From: an uncultured Prevotellaceae bacterium
Lineage (GTDB): Bacteria; Bacteroidota; Bacteroidia; Bacteroidales; Muribaculaceae
Assembly: GCA_937916085.1 (NCBI GenBank)
Contig: CALGGO010000005.1
Span: 1-22,077, forward strand
Length of the DNA: 22,077 nt
Direction: 5' to 3'
A model generated the notes under the pieces. That model worked only from the letters and a program-made list of their open reading frames with translations. It searched no databases and had not been told where the DNA came from. Of this stretch, positions 6,802-15,255 are shown one piece after another; position 1 is the stretch's first letter, and each line of letters begins with the position of its first letter. The translations under genes were made by a program, and so were the position numbers.

Positions 6802-7584
6802 TTGCAAATTACATCTTACAGAACACTCTTTATAATCTTGGCAGCCATCTCAATGGTCGCCACAGTGTCGTTGTCGTCGTGCAAGAAAGAGAAAAAGCCC
6901 GAGAAGACTTTCCACGACTATTTCGACAAATCTCAGTTGAAATACATCTCCCAACTTGGCAAGTCACCCCAGCTCGAAGATCGGCATGAGTTTTACAACC
7001 TCGGCGTGGATAAGAACGGCTTCCACCGTATCTATTCCAATCCGCCAGAAGGGAAGTTCGGCGAAATCTTCGACGACACCAACCCGGTGCAGATTCCCTA
7101 TGCCAAGAAAAACGGCATAGAACCCATCAGCAACCTGCACGATGCCTACCGACTCAGGCAGCCATTGGTGAAAATCGCCACCTGCGAGGCCTATTATCTC
7201 GACAGCCTCACGCATTCCATGCCCTACCTCGTGCCTAAAGCTGCAGTGCTGCTCGAGGACATTGGATGCGCCTTTGCCGACACCATCAAGGCTCGCGGTG
7301 GCAGTGCCTACCGCATCGTGGTCACCAGCTGCACACGCTCACAGTTCACCGTGGGCAAACTCTTGAAAGTCAACGGCAATGCCTCGGAGCGCTCGTGCCA
7401 CATGAACGGCACCACTTTCGACCTTAGCTGGATGCACTACGAGCCTTACAACAACGACTTCCTCCTCAATCGGGAAGATCTCACCAATGTGCTGGGAGAG
7501 ATCCTATTCAAATTCCGACAACAGAATCGCTGTACTGTCCTCTTCGAACAAGGGCAATGCTGCTTCCATATCACTGTAATATAG
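6802..7584 (+). CDS. DUF5715-type lipoprotein resembling M15 D-Ala-D-Ala metallopeptidases
   Basis: This reading frame gives about 260 residues: a lipoprotein signal (TLFIILAAISMVATVSLSSC, Cys at 27), a linker, and a C-terminal domain that looks like peptidase family M15. Counting from the codon at 6802, I see an Arg in TSCTRS (179), His200 and Asp207 in CHMNGTTFD, and His256 in CFHITV. These match the M15 pattern of two His and one Asp zinc ligands plus an Arg before them. Likely role: peptidoglycan peptide trimming in the periplasm (inference). The start is unclear. No ATG precedes the signal peptide; TTG at 6802 and ATT at 6808 are candidates, and ATG 6853 would leave too short a signal. 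Confidence 0.75.
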   Translation: MQITSYRTLFIILAAISMVATVSLSSCKKEKKPEKTFHDYFDKSQLKYISQLGKSPQLEDRHEFYNLGVDKNGFHRIYSNPPEGKFGEIFDDTNPVQIPYAKKNGIEPISNLHDAYRLRQPLVKIATCEAYYLDSLTHSMPYLVPKAAVLLEDIGCAFADTIKARGGSAYRIVVTSCTRSQFTVGKLLKVNGNASERSCHMNGTTFDLSWMHYEPYNNDFLLNREDLTNVLGEILFKFRQQNRCTVLFEQGQCCFHITVI

Positions 7585-7613
7585 AACTTTAATAATAAAC
7601 CACAAAACAAAAA

Positions 7614-8351
7614 ATGACCGAACAAAATGCAATTGCCGACTATCTGAAATATACAGGCAAGAAATCGTTCAACTTTACCACGGCACTCATCGACATGGAC
7701 GGAGTGCTTTTCGACTCAATGAAGAATCACACCCGCGCTTGGGTGAAACTAATGAAAAAGAACGGAATCAAGTGTACACGCGATGAGTTCTACATGTATG
7801 AAGGAATGACGGGACGCGACATCATCAAGATGAAATTCAAGAATGGTGCCGGCAAGAACGTCACCGACGACGAGGCACAGGCCCTCTACAAAGTGAAAAC
7901 GCGCTACTTCACCGAACTCGGCGACGTGGAGACAATCCCCGGAACGCTCGAGGTGCTCAAAGCCCTCAAAGAGGCAGGTATCAAATGTGTGCTGGTGACT
8001 GGCTCGGGAACGCAATCTATGCTAGACCGCATCGACACCGACTATCCCGAAATCTTTGACGAGCAGCGTGTCACCGCAGCCGACGTGAAGCGCGGCAAGC
8101 CCAACCCTGAACCCTACCTCAAGGCAATGGCAAAAATCAATGCGCAGCCCAACGAGTGCCTAGTGCTCGAGAACGCGCCACTTGGAGTTCAGGCTGGCCA
8201 CACCGCTGGCTGTTTCACAGTGGGAGTGACCACAGGTCCCATCCCCGAGAAAGACATGTATAAGGCTGGTGCCGACATGGTATATAAAGACATGGCAACC
8301 ATGCTCGAAGCCCTGCCACAACTCATGGAGGCGTTTAAAACACAGAAATGA
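7614..8351 (+). CDS. HAD-superfamily phosphatase, beta-phosphoglucomutase-like
   Basis: This 245-residue protein has an about 25-residue lead and then HAD motif I as DMDGVLFDS (Asp27 nucleophile, Asp29 acid/base). The alpha-helical cap carries the YEGMTGRD segment. Motif II is VLVTGSG, motif III the Lys in RGKPNPEPY, and motif IV ENAPLGVQAG, where a Glu replaces the usual first Asp, as is common in this subgroup. It is a cytoplasmic sugar-phosphate phosphatase or mutase; the substrate cannot be assigned. Its stop overlaps the aroB start by ATGA, so translation of the two is coupled. It follows the DUF5715 gene by 29 bases with no promoter box between, so the three may form one transcript. Confidence 0.9.
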   Translation: MTEQNAIADYLKYTGKKSFNFTTALIDMDGVLFDSMKNHTRAWVKLMKKNGIKCTRDEFYMYEGMTGRDIIKMKFKNGAGKNVTDDEAQALYKVKTRYFTELGDVETIPGTLEVLKALKEAGIKCVLVTGSGTQSMLDRIDTDYPEIFDEQRVTAADVKRGKPNPEPYLKAMAKINAQPNECLVLENAPLGVQAGHTAGCFTVGVTTGPIPEKDMYKAGADMVYKDMATMLEALPQLMEAFKTQK

Positions 8352-9397
8352 AGCAGAATGTACTATACAGCAATAATGTAGATGCCACCCTCAACTCGAT
8401 TATTGAGGGTGGCAATTACAATGCCGTGATGGTACTAATTGATGCGAACACACGACTTATGGCGTTGCCACTGCTGCCTTGCCTAAGCAATGCCCACATC
8501 ATAGAAATTGCGCCTGGAGACGACAACAAAAATCTCGATACTCTATCTCGCGTGTGGAGCGAGATGGTGAAATGTGGCGCGACACGACACTCACTGCTCG
8601 TGAACTTAGGTGGTGGCATGGTTACCGACCTCGGTGGCTTTGCGGCTGCCACGTTCAAGCGCGGTATCGATTTCGTGAACGTGTCCACGACATTGCTTGG
8701 AGCTGTCGATGCCGCCGTGGGAGGCAAAACGGGAATCAACTTCAACGGTCTGAAGAATGAGATAGGAGTCTTCGATCCAGCCAAAGCCGTGATTGTTAGC
8801 ACAACCTTCTTCCCCACCCTGCCCGAGCAAGAATTGAAATCGGGCTTCGCCGAAATGCTCAAACACGCCATGCTGCACTCGCACGAGAGTTTTGAGCAGT
8901 TGCTGCTAGTTGACTTTAAAGATATTGATTACGACTTTTTCCTCACTCTGATGCAGGAGTCGTTGCAGGTGAAGCAACACATCGTGGAGCAAGACCCCAC
9001 CGAGCAGGGCATACGCAAAGCCCTCAACTTAGGGCATACCGTGGGGCACGCCTTTGAGAGCAAGGCACTTGGCGATGGCAAACCAGTGCCGCACGGCTAT
9101 GCCGTGGCTTGGGGACTGGTGGTAGAAAGCGTGCTCTCACACATCCTGCTGCAATTCCCGAGCGACAACCTCTACCGCCTCGCCCGTTTTGTGAAAGACA
9201 ACTATGGCGCATTCCACATCACCTGCGACCATTACGACCATCTTCTAGACCTCATGCGCCACGACAAGAAAAGTCACAGCGGCGAGATAAACTGCACCCT
9301 GTTGAAATCATGCGGGGACTTCACTATTAACAACACAATCAAAGAGGACGACCTAAAAGCCGCCCTCGATATCTTCCGAGATTTATTTGAGTGTTAA
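8348..9397 (+). CDS. aroB: 3-dehydroquinate synthase
   Basis: This 349-residue enzyme converts 3-deoxy-D-arabino-heptulosonate 7-phosphate to 3-dehydroquinate, the second step of the shikimate pathway, using NAD and a divalent metal. Diagnostic segments are all present: NLGGGMVTDLGGFAAATFKRG, STTLLGAVDAAVGGKTGIN, SGFAEMLKHAML (the Glu and Lys of the active site), NLGHTVGHAFES (metal-binding His) and PHGYAVAWG (metal-binding His). Length is normal for the family. It overlaps the HAD gene by four bases. No other aromatic biosynthesis gene lies nearby. It is convergent with the lipoprotein gene at 9455. Confidence 0.97.
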   Translation: MKQNVLYSNNVDATLNSIIEGGNYNAVMVLIDANTRLMALPLLPCLSNAHIIEIAPGDDNKNLDTLSRVWSEMVKCGATRHSLLVNLGGGMVTDLGGFAAATFKRGIDFVNVSTTLLGAVDAAVGGKTGINFNGLKNEIGVFDPAKAVIVSTTFFPTLPEQELKSGFAEMLKHAMLHSHESFEQLLLVDFKDIDYDFFLTLMQESLQVKQHIVEQDPTEQGIRKALNLGHTVGHAFESKALGDGKPVPHGYAVAWGLVVESVLSHILLQFPSDNLYRLARFVKDNYGAFHITCDHYDHLLDLMRHDKKSHSGEINCTLLKSCGDFTINNTIKEDDLKAALDIFRDLFEC

Positions 9398-9454
9398 ATT
9401 ACGATTGCTCGATTGCTCAATTGCTCGAGGACTCGATCACTCGTCCTTGACTTT
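9398..9454. repeat. GATTGCTC word array with a weak terminator between convergent genes
   Basis: After the aroB stop the words GATTGCTC, GATTGCTC, AATTGCTC and then CGAGGACTCGATCACTCG follow each other. AGGAC (9428-9432) can pair with GTCCT (9443-9447), and TTTTTAT follows, so the end of the array may act as a weak terminator for aroB. Confidence 0.45.
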
Positions 9455-10303
9455 TTATCTATAAGTTATCTTCACCGTGTATTTCGGTGTCTCATTAGTG
9501 GTGTAGCTCTTCACATAGCCGTCACCATCTAGCTCGTAGGTGATGTTGTAGCGTTTCAGCGGGATAGGCTCTGAAGAGCTGGTTTCGGTGGCCTGACTAT
9601 AGTCAAAGCCTTTTTTGATTACTGTAGGCAAGTCGGCGCTAGTGGTGCCAAAGAACCCGGCATTGCGCATGATGGCGCACACAAATGCGGTGAACGTGAA
9701 CGACTCATTGCCAACCACGTCGATGCAGCCCTTGTTGAGAGGAGCACCAGTTTCATATTCATAAACCACACTGTCTTTCTTGTTCACTCCAGTGCTCTCC
9801 CACTGCATGATGTTGCCACCCAGCCATGACACCTTTGTCACATCGGTAGAAGATGGTGTAATAATCTGGGCAATTTCCAACTCATTGCTATAATTATATT
9901 GCAACGCTGCGGCAGTGCGGCTTGTCGTCACATTTTTTAGACTGGTGATGGAACCCTCGGAATTGACCTCAAACGAGTAGGTAACATCCTGTATGCTCTT
10001 GTCGCAGATTATCGCGCCGTTGGTGTAGTCAAAGTAGATGGTCTCCTCATTACCTCCACCAGTACCATATTTAGTCACCACGTTCACACTCTTGAGGTGG
10101 TCACCATCATAATTGGCAGTAGCAGTGATCTTTGTGCCTTTAGCATCCTCTTTCTCTATCTTGCTGATAAACTTGTGCCCAGCAGAGAACTGAGGATAAA
10201 TCATGTTGAACTCACGTGTAAAGGTGTTCTTGGGCTCGTCATCGCCACAAGCCACCATCGTAATCGCAAATAATGCTATCGCTAAATATTTAAAAATCTT
10301 CAT
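9455..10303 (-). CDS. DUF4595-like lipoprotein
   Basis: From the ATG at 10303 the protein has 282 residues. A classic short signal (MKIFKYLAIALFAITMVAC) places the lipidated Cys at residue 19, followed by GDDEP. The mature region is made of repeated short beta segments with YDGDHLKSVNV-, FDYTNGAII- and YELDGDGYVKSYTT-type strand patterns. This fits the large Bacteroidetes DUF4595 group of surface or periplasmic lipoproteins with unknown function. An in-frame ATG at 10372 lies upstream of a perfect promoter box (10333-10340) and is rejected. The gene is monocistronic, divergent from the MATE exporter and convergent with aroB. Confidence 0.7.
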   Translation of the reverse strand: MKIFKYLAIALFAITMVACGDDEPKNTFTREFNMIYPQFSAGHKFISKIEKEDAKGTKITATANYDGDHLKSVNVVTKYGTGGGNEETIYFDYTNGAIICDKSIQDVTYSFEVNSEGSITSLKNVTTSRTAAALQYNYSNELEIAQIITPSSTDVTKVSWLGGNIMQWESTGVNKKDSVVYEYETGAPLNKGCIDVVGNESFTFTAFVCAIMRNAGFFGTTSADLPTVIKKGFDYSQATETSSSEPIPLKRYNITYELDGDGYVKSYTTNETPKYTVKITYR

Positions 10304-10332
10304 AGTTTCTCGTGTTTTTTGATTATTGACCG

Positions 10333-10340
10333 CAAAGGTA
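10333..10340 (-). promoter_or_regulatory. -7 box (TACCTTTG) for the DUF4595-like lipoprotein gene
   Basis: Minus-strand TACCTTTG followed by CGG, 29 bases before the ATG at 10303. A TTTG at 10368-10365 is slightly further away than the usual -33 spacing. The box fixes the start of the lipoprotein gene. Confidence 0.75.
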
Positions 10341-10469
10341 AATAAAATTAGTGCAAGTTGAGAGCAAAACAAAATAAAAAAACAATTTTTTTTATTTTTT
10401 ATGCCTCAGCGCAGCCTAATTTATCCAAAAGTTTTCACTTGTCAGGTGTCATGTGTCAGGTTTTTTTCG

Positions 10470-10477
10470 TTATTTTG
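10470..10477 (+). promoter_or_regulatory. Near-consensus -7 box (TTATTTTG) for the MATE gene
   Basis: TTATTTTG followed by CAA matches TAnnTTTG at seven of eight positions and lies 20 bases before the ATG at 10498. It is downstream of the earlier in-frame ATG at 10453 and so supports 10498. A short word repeat (TGTCAGGTGTCATGTGTCAGG) lies just upstream at about 10440-10460. Confidence 0.5.
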
Positions 10478-10497
10478 CAACGATATTTGAGAGAGTA

Positions 10498-11829
10498 ATG
10501 AAGCTGTCGAAGATAAATAGGGATATTATGGCGATTTCGCTGCCGGCGATAGTCGCCAACATCGCCGAGCCGCTGCTGGGACTGCTCGACACGGGCATTG
10601 CCGGGCATCTGGGAGCGCCGCAGTTCATCGGTGCTGTGGCGGTGGGTGCCATGATGATGAACGTGCTCTACTGGAACTTCGGCTTCCTGCGCATGGGCAC
10701 CTCGGGACTCACCGCACAGGCCTACGGCAGCAACTCGCACCACGACCAAGTCGATACCCTGCAACGCTCAAGCGCTATTGCACTAGTGGCTGGCATCGCG
10801 ATGGTGGTGCTGCAAGTCCCCATCCTGTGGCTCTTGCTGTGGATTATGGGACCAGGTCCCGAAGTCTCGGCTCTCGCCTCCACCTATTTCACCATTGTGG
10901 TGTGGGGTGCTCCTGCGGTATTGCTCACCATGTCGATAAAGGGCTGGCTGCTGGGCATGCAGGACTCGGTAAGCCCCATGCTCATCTCCATTGGGGTGAA
11001 CGTGCTCAACATGGTAGTGAGCCTTCTTGCGGTCTATTGGCTCGACATGGGCTTCAAGGGCATCGCCGTGGGCACACTCGTCTCGGTGTGGGTGGGCGCC
11101 ATTTATGCCTGCTGGTGCGTGCGCCATAAGTTTAAGGCGATTGCCCGTGACCTTAGCCTGAAAAACGCCTTCAATTTCAAGGGCAGCGGGCGCTTTTTCA
11201 AGGTCAACAGCGACATCTTCGTGCGCTGCATCTTCATGCTTGCCGTGAACATGTACTTCATCCGCGCTGGAGCACTCAGCGGTGATATGGTGCTAGCGGT
11301 AAACACTATGATGCAGCAGCTGTTCCACCTCTTCAGCTATTTCATGGACGGCATCGCCTTTGCTGGAGAAGCTGTGGCGGGCAAATATTACGGTGCCCGT
11401 GACCACAGTAATATGCACCGCTGCGTGCGATGGCTGTTTGTGTGGGGCACAGTAACTACGGCAATCTTTGTCTTAGCCTACGCCCTCTTCCCGCAAGCCA
11501 TCTTCACAATGTTCACGAGCCAACAGGCGGTTGTCGATGAGGCGATGCGCTACCACTGGTGGTGCGCCATAGTGCCGGCAGTGAGCATGGCGGCCTTCGT
11601 GTGGGACGGAGTGTTCATCGGCGTCACCGCCACACGAGGCATGCTCATCGCGGTAGCCACCGCCTGCGCACTCTTCTTCCTCCTCTACTTCCTCCTCCCA
11701 GCATCCCTAGGCAACCACGCCCTCTGGATCGCCTTCGTCACCTTCCTCACCACCCGCAGCGCAGTCCAGACCGCAATCTGGCTATCGCGCTGGAACAAAA
11801 AAGGATCAAGCAGTATAATTGCTCTTTGA
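10498..11829 (+). CDS. MATE-family multidrug/organic cation exporter, DinF-like
   Basis: From the ATG at 10498 this is a 443-residue inner-membrane protein with about twelve hydrophobic helices in two halves. The first helix, AISLPAIVANIAEPLLGLLDTGIAGHLG, is a clear MATE signature with the Pro and the Asp pair typical of the DinF branch. The second half repeats the pattern around DGIAFAGEAVAGKYYGA. Such proteins export drugs or metabolites against a proton or sodium gradient. The substrate is unknown. The alternative ATG at 10453 precedes the promoter box and is rejected. The C-terminal end is Ser-rich and short. The next gene, dusB, has its own promoter overlapping the gap. Confidence 0.92.
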   Translation: MKLSKINRDIMAISLPAIVANIAEPLLGLLDTGIAGHLGAPQFIGAVAVGAMMMNVLYWNFGFLRMGTSGLTAQAYGSNSHHDQVDTLQRSSAIALVAGIAMVVLQVPILWLLLWIMGPGPEVSALASTYFTIVVWGAPAVLLTMSIKGWLLGMQDSVSPMLISIGVNVLNMVVSLLAVYWLDMGFKGIAVGTLVSVWVGAIYACWCVRHKFKAIARDLSLKNAFNFKGSGRFFKVNSDIFVRCIFMLAVNMYFIRAGALSGDMVLAVNTMMQQLFHLFSYFMDGIAFAGEAVAGKYYGARDHSNMHRCVRWLFVWGTVTTAIFVLAYALFPQAIFTMFTSQQAVVDEAMRYHWWCAIVPAVSMAAFVWDGVFIGVTATRGMLIAVATACALFFLLYFLLPASLGNHALWIAFVTFLTTRSAVQTAIWLSRWNKKGSSSIIAL

Positions 11830-11840
11830 TTTATTTCTTG

Positions 11841-11848
11841 TAACTTTG
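11841..11848 (+). promoter_or_regulatory. -7 box (TAACTTTG) for dusB
   Basis: TAACTTTG is a full -7 match 20 bases before the dusB ATG at 11869, in the short gap after the MATE stop. Confidence 0.65.
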
Positions 11849-11868
11849 TACTCTAAACAACACATATA

Positions 11869-12858
11869 ATGAAAATAGGAAACATAGACTTAGGTCCACG
11901 GCCGGTGATGCTGGCGCCTATGGAGGATGTGACTGACGTGTCGTTCCGGCAGATTTGCCGTGAGCAGGGGGCGGATATGGTCTATACCGAGTTTGTGAGC
12001 GCCGACGCGGTGATTCGCAACATCGACAGCACCTTGCGCAAGATGGTCATCAATCCTGGCGAAAGGCCTGCCGCTATCCAGATTTACGGCCGCGAGGTGG
12101 GTCCTATGGTCGAAGCGGCAAAAATCGCCCAAGAAGCGAAGCCCGAGGTGCTCGACATCAACTTTGGGTGCCCAGTGAAAAAGGTGGCGCACAAAGGCGC
12201 CGGTGCCGGTATGCTTCGCAACGTGCCGCTCATGCTCGAGATAACTCGTGAGGTGGTAAAGGCGGTTGATCTGCCCGTCACCGTCAAGACACGCCTGGGC
12301 TGGGACTGCAACAACAAGATAATCGTGGAGCTCGCCGAGCAGCTGCAAGACTGTGGCATCCAAGCCCTGACGATTCACGGGCGCACCCGTTCGCAGATGT
12401 ATAACGGCGAAGCCGATTGGACCCTCATTGGCGAAGTGAAGAACAACACTCGCATGACCATTCCCATCATTGGCAACGGCGACATTACCAGCGCCGAGAA
12501 GCTTGCCGAGTACTACGACCGCTACGGTGTGGATGGCATCATGGTGGGACGTGCCTCGATAGGCGCTCCCTGGATTTTCCGTGAGATGAAGCAATATCTG
12601 CTTAACGGCACTATCCCCGAAATCACCCGCCATGAGAAGATGGCGCTGCTGCGCCGACAGATCGACGAGAGCATCGACCGCATCGACGAGTACCGTGGCA
12701 TCCTACACATCCGCCGCCACCTCGCCGCCACCCCACTGCTGAAAGGCATCAAGAACTTCCGCGACACCCGCATCGCCATGCTCCGCGCCAATACTAAAGC
12801 CGAGCTAACGGCTATCCTCGACCACATCGAGAACGAAATCTTCCCTAGTTTAGATTAG
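11869..12858 (+). CDS. dusB: tRNA-dihydrouridine synthase, DusB type
   Basis: This 329-residue FMN enzyme reduces specific uridines in the D-loop of tRNA to dihydrouridine with NADPH. Visible motifs are LAPMEDVTD (15-23), the catalytic Cys101 in DINFGCPVKKV, VKTRLGW, IHGRTRSQMYNG, and the FMN-phosphate-binding GNGDI and MVGRASIGAPWIF. The GAGAGML and C-terminal helical region follow the bacterial DusB pattern. Length is normal. It has its own promoter box. Its 3' end runs straight into a long 8-bp tandem array, so its transcript probably carries a repetitive purine-rich 3' tail. Confidence 0.95.
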   Translation: MKIGNIDLGPRPVMLAPMEDVTDVSFRQICREQGADMVYTEFVSADAVIRNIDSTLRKMVINPGERPAAIQIYGREVGPMVEAAKIAQEAKPEVLDINFGCPVKKVAHKGAGAGMLRNVPLMLEITREVVKAVDLPVTVKTRLGWDCNNKIIVELAEQLQDCGIQALTIHGRTRSQMYNGEADWTLIGEVKNNTRMTIPIIGNGDITSAEKLAEYYDRYGVDGIMVGRASIGAPWIFREMKQYLLNGTIPEITRHEKMALLRRQIDESIDRIDEYRGILHIRRHLAATPLLKGIKNFRDTRIAMLRANTKAELTAILDHIENEIFPSLD

Positions 12859-12994
12859 AAGACGAGAGGACAAGAGGACAAGAGAACAAGAGAACAAGAG
12901 AACAAGAGAACAAGAGGACAAGAGAACAAGAGAACAAGAGAACAAGAGGACAAGAGGACGAGAGAACAAGAGGACGAGAGAACAAGAAGACGAG
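12859..12994. repeat. 8-bp tandem array, 17 units (consensus AGRACRAG)
   Basis: Begins on the first base after the dusB stop codon and runs for 136 bases without interruption. Units are AGAACAAG (9 copies), AGGACAAG (4), AGGACGAG (2) and AAGACGAG at both the first and last position. The plus strand has no T and only one C per unit. Eight bases is not a multiple of three, and no hairpin can form within it. Confidence 0.95.
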
Positions 12995-13015
12995 CCTGGG
13001 CGTTGTTGATGTATT

Positions 13016-13033
13016 GCGCCGCAAGCGCGGCGT
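13016..13033. other. G-C-rich hairpin upstream of rpoN
   Basis: CGCCGC pairs with GCGGCG around AAGC. There is no T-tract on the plus strand, so it is not a convincing terminator. It lies between the 8-bp array and the rpoN promoter. Confidence 0.45.
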
Positions 13034-13082
13034 TCACAATAAAAATAATGCTCTTTTCATGCTAACATTCACCAATTCTTAC

Positions 13083-13090
13083 TATCTTTG
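13083..13090 (+). promoter_or_regulatory. -7 box (TATCTTTG) for rpoN
   Basis: TATCTTTG followed by TAA is a full -7 match 24 bases before the ATG at 13115. The nearest -33-like run is TTTTC at about 13054-13058. Confidence 0.7.
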
Positions 13091-13114
13091 TAATCTCAAT
13101 CAACAACAAGCACT

Positions 13115-14590
13115 ATGAGCGATACTAACGATTTTCAACTGATACAGAAGATGAGCCAGGAGATGGCTCTCAAGCAGAAGGCGTCGCAAATTCAAGTGAT
13201 ACTAGGGCAACTCATCGAAATGAACGACGATGAGATAAAAGACCGCATCGAGATGGAGCTTAACGACAACCCTGCACTCGAAGAAGCCGAAAACACGGAT
13301 GACGACTACAACAGCGACAACGACGAGAACCAAAATGAAGACGACCCTTTTGACACCGCATTCTCACAAAACGACGATGACAATTACGACAACAACGACG
13401 ACGGACTGAGATACATCCAGACCAAGCGCCGCCAGAACTACGACAACGATGTCTATCGTCCGCCAGTGGTCAACGAGGCCTCTATGTATGAGATGCTGAT
13501 GAGCCAAATCAGGGAACGCGACCTCGATGAGCGGCAACTGCTGATTGCCGAGTACATCATAGGCGAAATCGACGACGACGGACTGCTCCGCAGCCCCATC
13601 ACGTCAATATGCGGCAACATCATCTCTAAGGAGAACGAGTTTGTCACTCCTCAAGAGGTAGAAGATGTGCTGGAGGTGATTCAAGACCTCGAGCCGGCAG
13701 GAATAGGCGCTACCAGCACCCGCGAGTGCATCTTGCTGCAAATCGAGGACATGAAAGGCGAGAACATCGACATCGCACAAGTTGCCCACGCTATCGTCGA
13801 TAAGTACTTCGAGGAATATGAGCGACACCATTACGACAAGATTCTCAACGCCTTAAACATCGACGAGGACACCTTCCACAAAGCCGACAAAATCATCAAG
13901 CGCACCAATCCCCGACCAGGAAACATCTTCAGCTCCGGTGAGCGCATGAGCAACGCACAGCACATCACCCCCGATTTTGTGATAGCAAATGAAGACGGCA
14001 AACTCACGCTCACTCTCGTCAACGACATTCCCGAACTTCAAATCTCTGAAAGCTACGAGATTGAATATCAGCGCATCACTAAACGCGCCTCAGCCAACAA
14101 GAGCGACAACGACATCCTCATCAAGCAGCAGTATGAGCAGGCAAGCAGCTTCATCGAGATGCTCAAGATGCGTCAAGAAAAACTCTACAGCATTATGAAA
14201 GCCATCATGCTCAAGCAGCAGGAGTTCTTCATCACTGGCGACCCTATGACTCTCAAGCCATTGGTGCTCAACGACATTGCCGACATGACAGGATATGACT
14301 TATCAACCATCTCTCGAGCCAGGCAAAACAAATATGTAGATACCAACTGGGGTATCTTCGACCTCAAATATTTCTTTGGCAATAGCCTTGACGACAGCGA
14401 GACTTCGGCAACCGCTGTCAAGGAGATTATCAAAGAACTCGTTGAAAATGAGGATAAAAAGAAACCGCTCAGCGATGAGAAGCTATGCAAACTCCTGCAA
14501 GAGCGGGGTTATAACATCAAGCGCCGCACGGTGGCAAAGTACCGCGAGAGCCTACGCATCCCTGTAGCTAGACAGAGAAAAACCTTGTAA
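13115..14590 (+). CDS. rpoN: RNA polymerase sigma-54 factor
   Basis: This 491-residue protein has all three sigma-54 regions. A Gln/Met/Leu-rich region I at 1-50 (KMSQEMALKQKASQIQVILGQL) contacts activators. A very acidic Asp/Asn-rich region II runs from about 55 to 105. The core-binding and DNA-binding region III ends with the RpoN box RRTVAKYRE (470-478), which reads the -24 promoter element. Sigma-54 transcription needs an AAA+ activator, and none lies in this window. The start follows a clear promoter box. The next gene begins 11 bases after the stop and is probably co-transcribed. Confidence 0.97.
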   Translation: MSDTNDFQLIQKMSQEMALKQKASQIQVILGQLIEMNDDEIKDRIEMELNDNPALEEAENTDDDYNSDNDENQNEDDPFDTAFSQNDDDNYDNNDDGLRYIQTKRRQNYDNDVYRPPVVNEASMYEMLMSQIRERDLDERQLLIAEYIIGEIDDDGLLRSPITSICGNIISKENEFVTPQEVEDVLEVIQDLEPAGIGATSTRECILLQIEDMKGENIDIAQVAHAIVDKYFEEYERHHYDKILNALNIDEDTFHKADKIIKRTNPRPGNIFSSGERMSNAQHITPDFVIANEDGKLTLTLVNDIPELQISESYEIEYQRITKRASANKSDNDILIKQQYEQASSFIEMLKMRQEKLYSIMKAIMLKQQEFFITGDPMTLKPLVLNDIADMTGYDLSTISRARQNKYVDTNWGIFDLKYFFGNSLDDSETSATAVKEIIKELVENEDKKKPLSDEKLCKLLQERGYNIKRRTVAKYRESLRIPVARQRKTL

Positions 14591-14601
14591 CTCTTCACAT
14601 A

Positions 14602-15252
14602 ATGGTCTCAAGAATAACGAAAATAAGAATACTCGACGAGATGGCGAAGTTCATCTCAACCATGCTTAGTCCGCTGCTCACTCCCACCATAAGCACGGTG
14701 ATGGCACTGAGCATCTCGCCGAAACTCCTTGACGTGACAGGCGCACGCTTCAAACTGCTGCTCATCGTCTTTGCACTCACCTGCATCTTCCCGATGATTA
14801 CCATCGCTGTGCTGCACAACTTCAAGGTTATCAAAGACAAACGCTTGATAAGCCGCAAAGAGCGACTCATACCCTACATCACTGGCACCATCTACTATGC
14901 CTTCGCAGTTTTTCATGTGATTTACACCCATGAGCCTCAATGGCTGGTGATGTTCTTTGTGGGAGGAATGCTGACGTGCCTCATCTCCACCATCGTCAAC
15001 TGCTGGTGGAAAATCAGCGCACACATGGCAGGCATGGGTGGTATGGTGGCTCTGCTGTGGCAAATCGACGCTATGGAGCTGGAAATCATCAGCCGGCCTT
15101 GGATGGTATTATACATCTTAATCGCCATATTCTTGTCGGGGCTGTTAGGCTCCGCACGCCTGCTCCTCAAGCGTCACACCCTGCCACAAGTGCTAGCAGG
15201 ATTCCTCAACGGACTGATTTGTGTTTCACTAGCAATGCGACTATTTGGTTAA
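14602..15252 (+). CDS. PAP2-superfamily-like membrane phosphatase
   Basis: This 216-residue protein has about five hydrophobic segments (20-38, 50-72, 92-133, 141-155, 168-184, 198-212). Remnants of the PAP2 acid-phosphatase signature are visible: RKERLIPY near 85-92, KISAHMAG at 137-144 in place of PSGH, and SAR-x5-His192-x3-Gln where the classic motif has SR-x5-H-x3-D. It may therefore act on lipid phosphates such as undecaprenyl pyrophosphate or phosphatidylglycerol phosphate, but the changed last residue makes catalysis uncertain. It starts 11 bases after rpoN with no promoter box, so it should share that transcript. The family call is inferred from these short motifs. Confidence 0.6.
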   Translation: MVSRITKIRILDEMAKFISTMLSPLLTPTISTVMALSISPKLLDVTGARFKLLLIVFALTCIFPMITIAVLHNFKVIKDKRLISRKERLIPYITGTIYYAFAVFHVIYTHEPQWLVMFFVGGMLTCLISTIVNCWWKISAHMAGMGGMVALLWQIDAMELEIISRPWMVLYILIAIFLSGLLGSARLLLKRHTLPQVLAGFLNGLICVSLAMRLFG

Positions 15253-15255
15253 AGA

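Noticed and set aside
10304..10372. Earlier ATG for the DUF4595-like lipoprotein
   Set aside because: The added residues precede a full signal peptide and are encoded across the -7 box at 10333-10340.
11890..12633. Long minus-strand open frame opposite dusB
   Set aside because: It is an antisense shadow; dusB has every family motif on the other strand.
12859..12994. CRISPR array
   Set aside because: Units are 8 bp and contiguous with no spacers, and no cas genes are present. The same applies to the 14-bp repeat at 15293.
12855..13037. Minus-strand open frame of Leu/Ser/Cys repeats over the 8-bp array
   Set aside because: It is only a translation of the tandem DNA repeat; an 8-bp unit is read in all three phases and there is no start signal.
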